Shown: positions 45,801 to 58,040 of the stretch, piece after piece | Layout of the letters: each line of letters opens with the position of its first letter | Position numbering within the stretch: the stretch's first letter is position 1 | Source: Ephydatia muelleri | Lineage: Eukaryota > Porifera > Demospongiae > Spongillida > Spongillidae | Assembly (NCBI GenBank): GCA_013339895.1 | Contig: JABACO010000006.1 | Span: 7,416,298-7,480,297, forward strand | Reading direction: 5' to 3' | DNA: 64,000 nt | Position numbers and translations under genes: made by a program | Notes under the pieces: model-generated | Database searches by the model: none | What the model was told of the DNA's origin: nothing | What the model saw: only the letters and a program-made list of their open reading frames with translations

Positions 45801-46221
45801 GAAGCAAAAAAGTAATTCTTGTCATATTTACTATATGTTTTGGGCATGTTTCTACGCAATTATGTGACTTCAACATTGTAAAAGTTGCAAAGCTGCTGGG
45901 GCCGATGCCCCATGCAGGGAAGGCCCCTCCCCCGCTAGTTAGTTCCACCCTCATTGTTTCCCGAACCCCCCCATCTCCCGACCAGCCTACGGGCCTGAAT
46001 CGTTTGCCTGCCTAGTTGCATCCTCGGGTTCAACTGATTGCAGAACACTACATGTATCAGTTGGCGGCCGCTTGCTAGTGCTGGGCGCATCGCAACCTAC
46101 AGACAATGAACCGGCCTCGAGCGGTGTTTTCTTGAACTTGGAATCAAAGCCATGATAGCAGCGACATTTTTTTTACCTGTGTATACGTGACATAACCATG
46201 AAAACTAATTTGTATGTTTAG

Positions 46222-46269
<48 letters not shown>
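46222..46269. repeat. Poly-C run of 48
   Basis: Forty-eight consecutive C, the longest homopolymer in the window. Confidence 0.92.
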
Positions 46270-46787
46270 ACTCATAAATAGCTGTCTACGCCCCTTGTAA
46301 TAGTATATATATTTTTGCACAGTTTGCACCTTACAACCTTTCTACACGTAAAATGAGGTGGCAGATGTTTTATAACTTGCGGTTAGTTAATAAAATTCAA
46401 GAGTAACCATTTTTCATAAATTTAAATCGGTGAAAGTCTATCTTTGACATCCGAACCATTAAGTACTTATAAATTCAACACAAATTCAAAACCACACTAC
46501 CCCTATGTACTAGTAATGGAACACATGCTATAGGATGTCTTTTTGAACACCATCACTTTCCTGGTGACCGCTGATTTCTGCATATGTATGAACAGGACGG
46601 CGGGGGGGGGGGGATGGGGTATAAAATTTTGCGCGGTCATTATTCACGATTGAGGCATGCGCTTCCAAACGACAGGCTTGGTGCAAAATGATTTGCGAGT
46701 CAGCTAAAACGGTATACGTGCTGACCACGCGTAACAAGTGTTGTGACAAAAGCAGTCCCACGCACGCTGCAGGAAAAATCTAGTATT

Positions 46788-48599
46788 ATGGACAGCAATA
46801 GTAAGCTCTATACGAAGTTTATGCAGCAAGATGACCGAAACGATATTTCTGGAAAAGCAAAGCCCAGGCTATGAAGAAACGTCGGGCAACGACCAAGCGG
46901 ATCATAGCGAAGAACGGAGGATTCCAACGTTCGAAGTGGACGCCGTTATCCTCCGCTCGCTCATGCGAATGCAAACCGGTTTCGAAATGAAGACCCTTGC
47001 TCGAACAGCCGAAAAAGGAGCGAATAACCTCCTCCACTCCATCTCCCTGAACAGCAGCTTCGTGGCAGCCTTGGAAGAACAGCTGAACAACCTGTTGGAC
47101 TTTACGAGGAGACACGTCGCCGAAGTGCGGACTCGCTTGAAGCTCAGCGTCGCGACCAAAGAAGAGCTATATCACCTAGGAGATGTGCTACTCTCCTTAC
47201 AATCGACATTGATCCGGGGCCTACAAGACCTCAGGGATCTCGCCGATGTGTTCGATAATTTAAATGGTAACTCCAACGCAGCAAGTGACTTTCTACAAAG
47301 CCTGGACGTGCTTGAGAAAAGAATCGCGTGGAGGACGATATCACCAGTGAGCTCGCGACCCTATACTCCCTCCTCAAGGATACGTCGACAAAGTCGAAAT
47401 TACTGCGGCGAGGGACCATTAGCGGCGAGACTAGGAAGCAGAAACACGGCTATCACGTGATAGGATCCCCCATACTATTGGTCGCCATGGGCTCGTCCTC
47501 TTACTCACTAGCCTATTTGCCTCTGGCCGAGATAATTTAGACTTGATGATACGCTTTTTCAGAGGGCAGTATCTGGTCGTTACATACGCCTACCTCCTTG
47601 GGCTGAGTATGTTGGGTTGGGCCAAAGCAAGGATTGACTACGTCCACGAACACCTGCTACCCATGGGCACAGTGACCCCTAGCCACGTGTTCAGTACCGC
47701 GGGAGCCCTCACCGTACTGTTTGGAGCGCTTATGTTCCTCTTCTTGGTTCTGTCTGCTTTCATCGAGAGCGTAGGCCTCCTCGTCTTCTTTGCCTTCATC
47801 AAATGGTTACTGCTGGCTGTATTTTTGTTCAACCCTCTTGACGTGTTGAACCGAGGAGCGCGCTTCTTTTTCGTTAAGCACACCTCTCAGGTAATCCTGT
47901 CGCCCCTCTTCCCCGTTCTGTTTTCTCACGTTTGGTACACGGATCAATTGCTCAGTTTAGTCGCCGTGGGACTCGACCTCCAATACCAGATCTGCTATTT
48001 CATTGTGGGCTCTTGGTTCCCCGGGACGCCTTTGGGCACTTGCTCTTCTAGCGCCACCGCGATAAGACCTCTCATCGCATCTCTTCCGGCGATGTGGCGA
48101 ATCCTGCAATCGCTGCGGTGTTTCGTCGAGACGCGGAGTCCAAGACACATTGTCAACTCTGTCAAGTATATCACGACCGTCGCGGTAGTATTGGTCTCTG
48201 CAGCGATCGAGCTGACGCAGTCTTCGACGCTGAGCATCGGGCAGCTGCTTAACCCACTGTTGTCGGGTTGGGTGGCAGTCTGGGGTGTCGTTGCCGCCAT
48301 CAATATCCTGTACAGCCACACGTGGGACGTGGTGATGGACTGGGAGGTGGTGCGCTTCAATTCTAACAGAGTGCCTCACATACGCAGGCAACGCCTGTAC
48401 AAAGCGATGCTTTTTACTACTTTGCGATCGGGTCAAATCTGTTATTCAGGATGGCCACGTCACTAAAGACGACCTTGGCCATACTGCGCCACACGAGTCA
48501 TGGGGACACCATCTTTACCCTACTCGTGTTTGCTGAACTCGCAAGACGATTCATGTGGAACTTTCTACGAGTGGAACTTCAGTGGCTTCAAATACAAAA
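46788..48599 (+). pseudogene. XPR1/SYG1-like phosphate exporter gene (SPX-like + EXS)
   Basis: An intronless stretch. 46831-47330 is open and encodes a helical, SPX-like part (FVAALEEQLNNLLDFTRRHV, ELYHLGDVLLSLQSTLIRGL with QDLRDL). After a one-base frame change near 47325 it continues DDITSELATLYSLLKD then RGTISGETRKQKHGYHVIG. After another change near 47490 (GCCATGGG here, GCCATGTGG in the duplicate) the EXS domain runs on from 47543 to about 48420. A third change (one T fewer in a T run near 48411) puts the C-terminus, RRFMWNFLRVEL, out of frame. XPR1/SYG1 proteins export inorganic phosphate and sense inositol pyrophosphates through SPX. The canonical SPX N-terminus was not recognised. Absence of introns and high GC suggest a retrocopy or foreign origin; sequencing errors could explain some shifts. 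Confidence 0.7.
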
Positions 48600-49121
48600 C
48601 AATTTTGTTTTCTAGTGCATGCTGTGCCGTATACAGTCACTATGTTGTAAACATTCATATTTAAATTAGTATAGATACACAAAATTGTGCGCATGGCCAG
48701 CAATTGCGGACATGAATTATTTGAATTCCGTAATACGCGTAATAAAATTATTGTACATGGAGTCTATGGGTAATTTCTATCAATCGCGCACAGTTTAGTA
48801 CCAAAGACTTGTAGTAAAGTTTATAAACCTAAGTATGATACAGGGACAAATAACACGTTGTTTGTATATCTTCTGTTCTGTAAAAATTTGCCCCCATCAA
48901 TTTCAAAACGGGGTTTTGTTTTACTGCATACATTTAATGGCTGGCATACTTTTGATCACTATTTTTCCTTTCCTATTTTACCGCGTGGACGATCTATTGA
49001 AGATTATAAAGTGGATTCTGAAGCCAAAGCTATTTGCATATTTATATGTGCAAGTAGCATATCTACCCCATGTGCACGTCTATTTATAGATTCAAGTATG
49101 TGAATTCTAGTACCCGTTCAA

Positions 49122-51545
49122 CAGTGTTGCCGCGGTTAAGGTTCATATTTAAACCGTCGTAACCGCGATATATCGCGGTTACAACGTTTAACCGCGGTTA
49201 AATATCGCGGTTAAATATTACGTATTCAGCAATGGCGGGAAAAGCGAATAAAAAGCCAATTTTCGATCCCTTACCCAGTGATCTCGTACAAGTAGACCGC
49301 AACAAGTACAAAAGCGAAGTGTGGCAGTTCTTTGCTATTCACAAGCAGCTACTTGATGAACCCTGGGTGGTTTGCACCAAGTGCAACGAGTGGGTTTCAT
49401 GACATGGCAATGCCACTTCAAATATGAGGCATGTGCAAATCTGCTGCCGAGCTCTCTGGTGGATTGTCCTGAATTTCGATGCTTTCTGGAATTTATATCT
49501 TGTGGTGCATATGTTCCTCCTCACAGAACAAAAATGACTGAGCTTATAGACGCTAAGTATGAGAAGCTCTTTCAAAGGTTTGTTCATACTTGGTTGATCT
49601 CTGATAAAGCCCATGCATCTTTATATACAATTTTAAATATGGGACAGAAAATTGCCCCACGGTTAAAATGTTATAAAAATGCATCGCGTTTGAATCACTA
49701 TAACTTCCCAACAGATAACGCTATCGACTTCCTATGTTCAACACTTCACTACTACACCATTTCACTATGAAGTGTTGAAATTAGAAAGTCGATAGCGTTA
49801 TCCGTTGGGAAGTTATAGCGATTCAAACGCGATGCATTTTTATAACATTTTAACCGTGGGGCAATTATCGCGGAAACTGTCCCATATCCTATATTTTCTG
49901 GTTTAGATAAAAACTCTGCTGTTTGCTGCAAGATCAGTATCAATAACCACAGATGCAGCAACAATGCATACAGGAGATTCGTATGTAACTGTCACTGCTC
50001 ATTGGCTGGATGCCAAGTGGAAAATGATGTTTTTGTGTACTAGGAGTTGCAATTAGCAATGGTGAGATCACACGATCCATTATGTTCACTTAAGAATTTT
50101 TTTTTCTCTTCAATAGTGTCCCACACAGCAGAAGAAATCGCATCTCTTGTGAAAGATCTAGTGAATGTAGAGTTCATGTTGGAAAATAAACTGGATTCCA
50201 TTGGAACAGATCAAGGGGCCAATTTTCTGGCAGCAGTGAGGTTGCTAATTGAGGAAGGAGTTAGTGAGGAGCAAGTAAGATGCTCTTGCCACAAGCTGCC
50301 ACTTTCCATCAACAACTCATTGGAGGTAAGTGATCTCTATATGCAGATAGTGCACAATCCACAGGCTGCTGCTCTTGTCACACTGTTTAGGGCACTATCC
50401 AACAACATTAACAACAGTCCAATGTTGCTGGATGGTTTAAGAAAGCACCAGTGCAACCCTGATACATCATGTGTGGTAGACATCACTGCCAACATGGATG
50501 ATGAAGATGAAAGTAATGATGAACCTAGTACATCTACTACTGCCATATACATGATCCTGCTGATGTGCAACCACGGAAGCATAGTTTCAAACTCATTAAG
50601 GATGTGCATGTGCACTCGCTGGAATTCTACATTTACATGCTTCAACGATGTGTTCTGCTAAAAGAATCAATCATTCATGTTTTAGCAGAGAGCAAGTATG
50701 CCAACCTTACTCCAACTGATGAACAGTGGCTTGCTGCGCATTCTTTTGAAACCATTTCAGATTGCAACTGATTTTATGCAGGGTGAAGAGTACCCCACCG
50801 TAGGTGGCATCTCTCGATACATAACTACCTTGATTGAAGGCCTTCAAGGGAGTGGGCCACCACCACATTGGCAATTACAATCCTCTTGGAATAGTCTCCC
50901 TGATGCTGTTAAGAGAGTTCGATCCTACATTTTGAAAGATATGAAGGTACGTTGGGATCCTGCAGATCCTCTTTTAGGAATGGCAGCCATAGGTCATCCA
51001 GGCCACAAAAGTCTCTCCTGGCTTTGTGCTAGTGACAGAGACAAGATAATCAGGCAGCTTAGGAATGAAATGTGTAATGTTGAACAGCAACAGCAAGAGA
51101 ACGAATCAATTGATACTGATGTATCTGGTGAGGAGGAAGATGAAATGGAATTGCCATCGAAGATACCAAGGATATCACCTACTACCAGTACAAGCGATGA
51201 TGATTTTAACTTACTATTTGGTCAAAAAAAAAGAGTCAACAGCAAGATAATACTGCACAGAAAAAGTAGACAAAGAACTTGATAAGTATACGAAAGAAGA
51301 TGAAACAGGACTTTAGAAAAAATGACCGACTCTTGTGGTGGAAAGAACGTGAAATGCTTTATCCACTCGTGGCAAAGCTGGCTATAAAAAGTATTTAGCC
51401 ATTCCTGCTTCCACCGCTCCTTCAGAAAGGGTATTTTCTGTTGCCAAAAACATTTTACAGAAGAAAAGGTGGAATTTATTGCCTTCGCGTTTAAGCATAG
51501 ATAGTTTAGAGATGGATTGGAAAGCACGGTTAATTGTCACGAATT
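49122..51545 (+). pseudogene. hAT transposon with BED finger (ZBED type), broken
   Basis: CAGTGTTGCC at 49122 is a classical hAT left terminus, followed by repeated CGCGGTTA motifs. From the ATG at 49231 (MAGKANKKPIFDPL) comes a BED finger: KSEVWQFFAI, VCTKCNEWVS, then HGNATSNMR after a stop. Later blocks are SITTDAATMHTGDSYVTVTA (catalytic region, first Asp), HTAEEIASLVKDL, DSIGTDQGANFLAAV (second Asp), VRCSCHKLPLSINNSLE and, at 51330-51520, the dimerisation segment YLAIPASTAPSERVFSVA with RWNLLPSRLS. Several frame changes and a 243-bp foldback insertion (49641-49883) break it. A matching right TIR was not found. Confidence 0.78.
49641..49883. mobile_element. Foldback element, short copy inside the hAT
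   Basis: Begins GGGACAG and ends CTGTCCC with TAT/ATA flanks. The two halves are inverted copies of about 110 bp. ATAACGCTATCGAC and TTATAAAAATGCATC match the large palindrome at 6615-7726. It interrupts the hAT reading frame. Confidence 0.88.
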
Positions 51546-51600
51546 ATCACCTACACTCCGTGATCTGCTGTGAGCGCTGTATGTTCCGATACTTCCGATA

Positions 51601-51882
51601 CTATCTATGGCTGAGGCAATGACAAAACCCGACGAAATACTGAAAAATGCTGTTGAACATGTGTTAGCTGATGATGGCTTTAAGATTCTGACTCCATCGT
51701 CGAGAAGCGCTGTTGAGGACGCTCGAAACTGTTACAGTGGTTTTCATTGCCTAATAGTAAGGAGGTCTTCTACGAGTTTGCAGAGAAGTTGGTATCTGAT
51801 GTTGATAGATGTTTTGATCCACCTAAGAAAGTGAGGAAACGCGGTACCCAGCAAAAAATTCGTACGGGTCAATCGTTGTTAT
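51601..51882 (+). pseudogene. Unidentified short frame with one shift
   Basis: MAEAMTKPDEILKNAVEHVL then ADDGFKILTPSSRSAVEDAR; after a one-base shift near 51728 it reads KLLQWFSLPNSKEVFYEFAE, KLVSDVDRCFDPPKK and stops at 51882. Both halves look protein-like (amphipathic helices, acidic and basic patches). I recognise no family. It follows the hAT directly and could be a first exon or a second remnant. Confidence 0.35.
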
Positions 51883-52465
51883 GATCTGCGATTATCGTTT
51901 GAATAGTAAGAAATTTGTCCATGACGATTGTACCTGTTTCGTACGTTTCACACAAGCTTCGTACAAACGAAGAGGATTTAACAAATCAAGACTGTGAGTG
52001 ATCGTATTAAATCTGTAGCGGTTCAATTTCTGCGATCATAAGTAATCCTTTATGATCGTCGTTCAAGTATTATTCGTCATATACGCACTTTCGTCTACTG
52101 TCACCAATCCTCGTTTCTCGTCATTTCCATATATGCAATCATTAACGATAGCAGAAAGTGCGTGCATAATCTTAGGATTGCTAACAAGCTCGCGACATGC
52201 CATACAATCTTGTATGATCGTAAATGATCTTATACATTCTTACAGATATGGATATCTGATAATCATTACACTATCTTACAACATCGTCGTGTTTAATATC
52301 CTGATCGTCCTCATATCTGTAGGTTCTCGTTCATGATATGTTTCATACGATCTTCTCTTTTAATGACGTTTCGCATATCGTAATATCATTCATACACGCA
52401 TATATATCGATTAACATTAATGATTGATACATAACACATACAAAAACGAATTTAAAATAAAAAAG
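51883..52465. other. AT-rich, no gene recognised
   Basis: Rich in short CGTA/GATCGT-containing text with several TATGATCGT variants (for example near 52050, 52210), but no ordered repeat or coding signal. Confidence 0.4.
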
Positions 52466-52838
52466 CTACTCTGTCTTGTTCCGTTGCTTAGAGTAAATGT
52501 CCGAGCATTTTTGATTGGCCTGTCGCCTGACTTTAGGTGCTGTTTCATTGAACAATTCAATACCAAACCGTTTTATTATTGCATCTGAAAAAAGAATATT
52601 ATTAAATCAATATCTATTATGACATAGTACACCAAAAAGCATCCAATTTACTATTACCATCAATTATCCGGACTTTCAGTGGGTCAAGAGGAGGGTTTGG
52701 TGTTCTGTCTCCTCTTTGTCTTACCGCCTTGTAACGTCCTTTAGACATTTCCTCACGGCTAAATAATACATCCATTGCTTGAAGACAGAATTTAACCGGA
52801 TCTTTGGCCGGGATGGCCAATATGTCAACTTCTCCAAT
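52466..52838 (-). CDS. BEN-domain protein, last two exons
   Basis: Exon 52838-52658 starts after ATATTTCAG and encodes IGEVDILAIPAKDPVKFCLQ, AMDVLFSREEMSKGRYKAVR and LDPLKVRIID. The second exon, 52584-52466, starts after TTTTTTTCAG and encodes AIIKRFGIELFNETAPKVRR then QANQKCSDIYSKQRNKTE and stops. Joining keeps the frame (split GAT codon). The pattern (Lys at a start, F-x-ALLF-x-EE-G, LDP-K + I-x-I, then basic NQKC-D) fits a BEN domain, a roughly 100-residue DNA-binding helical fold of chromatin factors and some viral and transposon proteins. The upstream part probably lies at higher coordinates on this strand. Confidence 0.6.
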
Positions 52839-53935
52839 CTGAAATATTGATATCAATATATTTAAAAACACACTTTTAAGTCCAGCTATTAGTTTTGGGG
52901 TGCATGTTGTTAGTGTTCACACATCTAAATCATACACCGCCTTTACATTTTAAAATACAATTTATAATTACCCAAGTTCGGGTCTAGTATGAGTGGGTAC
53001 CCCCTTATTCAGCACTTAAAAAATAAATTTGAATTCAATTAACGTTACTACTTCAAAGACATGTTCATTAGTTTAGGATATCAATTAAATGAATGAATTA
53101 AAATTAAGGAATAAGAGGACTTTTCTATCTGAAATTAAGTGTAATTAAAGTTATGTTACTCTTTTCATTGGCGAAATAGTTATGGCTGTCTTACCCTGAA
53201 AATTAATTTTGCTTTAACACAGCTTTAAATCGGTTTAGTTGAATTTTTTCATGAGGGGTAATTAAAGCCACATTTTAGTCCTTCATTCATATGCTTTCCT
53301 TTTGGGTTTATTTTTGCATTTTACTCCATGTTTCATATGCATTCCTGCTATAAATATTCATTTATTTTACATAACACTTACTAGTGGTACTATACTTATA
53401 ATAAAACAATACGTGTAAGAGCATATACAACAATCTCTATCATAATTAATACTTTAAAACATTGACAAGCTATAGAAAAGAAAGGCTCACATTCAAATGT
53501 ATAGCTAATTATAAAATCAGAAAAAAATAAAACACATGATGCTACAGTACACAAGTTACACTTGACAAAATATATAGTTGCGTTGAAATGAACACTTTTG
53601 GAAAATAATAAAACCACATCAAAATCAGTGCTTTGATGGATAGAATCATCTTTTGATACAGGCTGTTTATAATTAAATTGAAAACTCGAAAAACTACTCA
53701 GAAGGGTGATTTTGCAGGACACTGTCATATACATACAAACATTTGCAAACAATTGCTTTAAATACAGCACAACCACAAAATTTGAAGAACATCAACTGAT
53801 AACCATAGAAACTCGTTGCCATGATAACCATAGAGAGGTCTAATAACAATGTGGAAAATCAATCATACTCTTCCAAGCCATAAATCTTTCATTTAATCCT
53901 AGCTACTACTGAATTGCTCATTCTCAGCTTGTGAC

Positions 53936-53937
<2 letters not shown>

Positions 53938-54002
<65 letters not shown>

Positions 54003-54020
54003 CACGCACACACAATCACA
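53938..54020. repeat. (CA)n microsatellite
   Basis: A pure CA tract of about 64 bp followed by short CA-rich extensions. Confidence 0.95.
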
Positions 54021-54307
54021 CACACATACACACTAAAGTAGTCGGATGTAGTAGCAACATAAAAACTTTATCAAGTTAAATGATTTCATGCGTAGGTGAC
54101 GCTGAGACTTAATCACTGATAAATCCAGTCTGGAATATGGTCTTAATTTTATGTGTTCCCTTGAAAAAGCTGCAGTATTATTGAAGAGGTACTGTCCTCA
54201 CTCTATCTCTTACACCCTCATCCTCTCTCCCACAGTTCCTTTACCAACAACCATCCAATCTATGGACCTCACCAGGTCAAAAAATGAATGATGCACACGC
54301 ATGCACA

Positions 54308-54402
54308 TATATACACACACACACACACACACACCCATACAACACATGCACACACATACACACATGCACACACATACACACATGCACACACATACACACA
54401 CA
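54308..54402. repeat. CA/CATACACACATG minisatellite
   Basis: CA tract followed by about four copies of the 18-bp unit CACACATACACACATGCA. Confidence 0.92.
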
Positions 54403-55257
54403 AATCAAACATAGTGCACAGATGCAATGCATGATTAGCTTCAGTGCACCTATAAATTAACTGTTTTTATCACAACATAAAATTCATAATACGTTCCTTA
54501 TGACTTGTTGGGACTTAGCCCTATAGAGGCCTGTAAAAAGAGGCCTGTAAATGACCGACTGTAAAAAGTGGCTAAATCACCCTCTCTTCCCCCATATGTA
54601 ATGTGAAAGTGAAACAAAATGTTATTTGTATTATATACCATAAATATTTCCCTGTCTTTTTCCTCTTTCCCGTCTAGTTTTTGGACAATCCTGTGAGTGT
54701 CTTTCACCAATTCCTAGATTTATTCATGAAGATATACAGTGTACGTGTATGTGGCGATATTGATTGCAATGAATGGCTTACCACAACAGACATCACATTG
54801 TCAGAATCCTGTGTAAATTAAACAATATTGTATTCATAATAGTGCTATGCCTTTCACAGCATGTTTTGATATATCAAACTAACATAAATGCCATACGTGC
54901 ACTTCAGATTACATTTATTGTTAGCCCTTTTATAAATGACTGCACGACAACTAGCATGCACTGCACAAAGGTTCTTGTAACTCTGATTGTATTTTTTATC
55001 ACATGCACCAGGTAATTAATTCTTAATTTGTTGATAGTACCTCTATCATTAAGTTAAGTACAAGCATTAATACCTCAAAACAACATAAATTCTATATAAT
55101 GCTGGGCTTATCTTTAACATACATTTTTGTAACACACTAATGTACATTTGCCATTTTCTTTGACAAAATATTAAGATATTACCACATTTGGATATCAGCA
55201 AAACAAGTACGTAACTGAACACTCTATGCTCCACTGCACATGAAATGGTAGACTTAC

Positions 55258-57659
55258 TGCAGTTTTTTCAACGTTACTTGCAGATGCAGGAGTCTAGATA
55301 AATTCAAAGCATAAATTCTATACAATGCAGGGAATAGCACACATATTTGTAGAACAGAGACTAAAAATGCACTTTTTTAACACACTATGCTTCACTGCAC
55401 AAGAAAAGCTACACTTACAGCAGTTTCTTCAGCTTCACTTGTACATGCAGGAGTCCCATGCTATAGTGAGAAATTTAACATGCATACATATCTGCAACTT
55501 TAGGCCCCACGTGACATTCAGCATAGCTTTGTAACAAGCTGTAACAGGGCCAAGGCTGTGGTCCTTGCCGACAGGCTGAACCTCAACTTAACACCAAACA
55601 CAAAAGAACAGAATGTAAGTAAGATTAGGTTATGCAAAAATTGAATTTCATTCAAACGGCTTTACTTTGATATAAAAATGTGTTATTACTTATAATTATT
55701 TGCAGGCTTTATAAGCTGCAGAATAACTTGAATAAACTTGGATTTGATTGTCGTTTTAGTTAATTTTCAGAACAATGCATTTAACAAAAGCTAAAAAGTC
55801 CACTGTTAACTTTCTGTTAAATAGTGTTTAAATTTAAGACATAATACGGTTGTTCTTACTTTATTAAACAATAGACAAATGAAACAAAAGGTATAAAATA
55901 ACAGCTTCACTCTTAAAAAAACATTTCAATAACTCTCTTTTTAATTTTGTTATAATACCTTACCATTCCGGGTGGCATCTGTGTCTCCATGTTCTGAAGA
56001 ATACAATGCATATAATTCACATGACTCATGGAACACAGTTTGTTAAACCTCATATGCATCCAGACTTTCTTTGGTCCATGGCTGCGCCTGTTGGGAAAAT
56101 CCCCACTTGCGAGCAGCAGAAATATAATCTTTATGCAACAACACACGTACACACCACATGCATTAACCTTATCAGACCAGTGAAAACATGATGTAATAAT
56201 TGTACAAAGTCACAACAAGGGACTCCGTGAGGGAAATGGGTAGTAGAATGCATGAGTGTGTACATTATGTATGTTTTTATGTCAATGATAAATGTTCTAT
56301 TACAATTCATAATGTCATTTCAAAACAAGTATTTACAGATAATACGTGCTGTTGATCATCATACTAACTATCTAGTCACATACATATTCTCCAGGTTGTA
56401 CCCCACATACACTGTATGACTAATGCATATTAGCATTCTGAAAATACGTATTTAGAATTTTTAGCACACGTACAGGTGGCTGTGCATCCTTCTGTTTCTA
56501 AAAGGGAGACAATAACAGTATAATTGCATTGTGTTATGTATCCTCATTTTTAATGGATATCTTATATGAAAACATCGTTTGTTATACTTACAGATAGCTG
56601 TATATCATTAGCATGTTAAAATATAAATTCTGGATTATTGGCAGCAATTTAAATCAAATTGAAAACATGCTCTATAACACAACCAAAATTATCATTGCAT
56701 GACTAATTTAACTTACCAATGCATGTTTCCCTTTCTCTGATGAACCCTATTGTGAAAACCGTAAACAAATAGCAACACCTGCATTAGTTATAGTGTACAA
56801 ATGATAATCTTACCAAATACATCATTTGTTATACTTACAGTCTGTGGCATATAATGCCCATGGCCTTTTTACATTTGGATGCTTAAAATTGAACATGCAT
56901 TGTATTTTTACAGGGCACATGAGAGAATGATTCGTAAATGTTGTATCGTACTCCCCATTAACTCCTATCCCATGTTCATTGTGCAGGGGCAATTGACAAC
57001 TGTATCAATTGTAACTCATTTCCAATTTACCCAGGGAAACTCTGTTTAGGGCAAGAGGATATTGGCCAGCACATTTACTCTTTTTAATTCATCATAAACA
57101 CACTTGCATGGATATGTGATTATAATAGGACGTGCAATCTTTGATATGGCCATTTGTGAAAACGCAAGTTACACTCTTGTTGTTAATGGACATGCATGCT
57201 ACATACCTTCAATGCAGTTTCAAATTTTCCTTTAGGCTTCGCCTACAAAGTAAAATCCACAATTACGTTCATTTTGTCTACACAAGGTATCCCAAAACAC
57301 TTTAAACACCTAGAGGATTTATAAATGGCTCTTTTTAGAGGCAACGTGCAATCTTATATCAAATAAAAATGGTTCTATATCATAAGATTCCTGAGCATTA
57401 ACATTATCAATTTACCATTCAAATAAATAAACATGCAATTCAACTATCTGTAAACTCATTCATACATCATACATGTGCATGATACACTGTAGGCAGAGGT
57501 TTGAATTTTATTACATCTTTTACTGTGTAAATACACAGTATTGTAAGAACATATACTTACTGACACTCCTGTTTCCTCATCCTGTGATAAGTAAACTAAC
57601 ATTCATGATGTCCATTTAAAATAAGGACTTACTGATACAACATCGTCCTGGTCATCAAC
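55258..57659 (-). CDS. Series of in-phase microexons (probable 5' part of the BEN gene)
   Basis: Reading leftward, each segment below lies between an AG acceptor and a GT donor and is a multiple of three: 57659-57633 (27 nt, VDDQDDVVS), 57581-57561 (21 nt, DEETGVS), 57242-57207 (36 nt, AKPKGKFETALK), 56746-56717 (30 nt, GSSEKGKHAL), 56497-56474 (24 nt, KQKDAQPP), 55460-55419 (42 nt, HGTPACTSEAEETA) and 55293-55258 (36 nt, TPASASNVEKTA). Five of the seven donors are GTAAGT. The last two are duplicates, as is surrounding intron text. The peptides are charged and low-complexity. A longer exon lies between at 55964-56087 or slightly longer (VWMHMRFNKLCSMSHVNYMH), with uncertain phase. Linkage to the BEN exons is inferred from strand, order and phase. 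Confidence 0.5.
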
Positions 57660-57834
57660 CTATAAACAACAAATCACATTTCAACAGTTAGAATATTTCG
57701 ACGTAATAGTACTGGTAAAATACATCATTTTATAACTATTTATTCCTATAATAAAATATTCATGTGGAATGCGAGAATGGAAGTAGGGTTGCCTGCGCAA
57801 ATCAAGCTGGATATGTGCATTAACTTTGCACACC

Positions 57835-58040
57835 TGTACGGATAGAGTCAAAATTAACGAACAGAACAATTCAATAGCAATAGGTACCCTCTACCTACAA
57901 ACCGAATTTGAGGCAATTTGATTACTCCTGCCGAAAGTTATGATGGGTTCATACCTTATGGGGTATCAGGCGTTGCAATACTTGTCGTGAACTGTTCCAT
58001 ATATATAATTATATGGAACATGCAGTTCACGACAAAATAT
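57835..58040. mobile_element. Foldback family, right half plus facing terminus
   Basis: AAAATTAACGAACAGAACAA near 57850, CTACCTACAAACCGAATTTG and TTTGATTACTCCTGC match the right arm of the large palindrome near 7265-7350. The copy ends TCGTGAACTGTTCC near 57999. After a short AT linker, GGAACATGCAGTTCACGACA (58015) starts an inverted terminus, so two family ends face each other. Confidence 0.75.

Larger units (their letters stand above)
52900..55200. other. Large intron or intergenic DNA with CA repeats
   Basis: AT-rich, without recognisable exons, except for (CA)n at 53938-54001 and CA/CATACA repeats at 54310-54402. If the microexons at 55258-57659 belong to the BEN gene, this would be its largest intron (inference). 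Confidence 0.45.
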
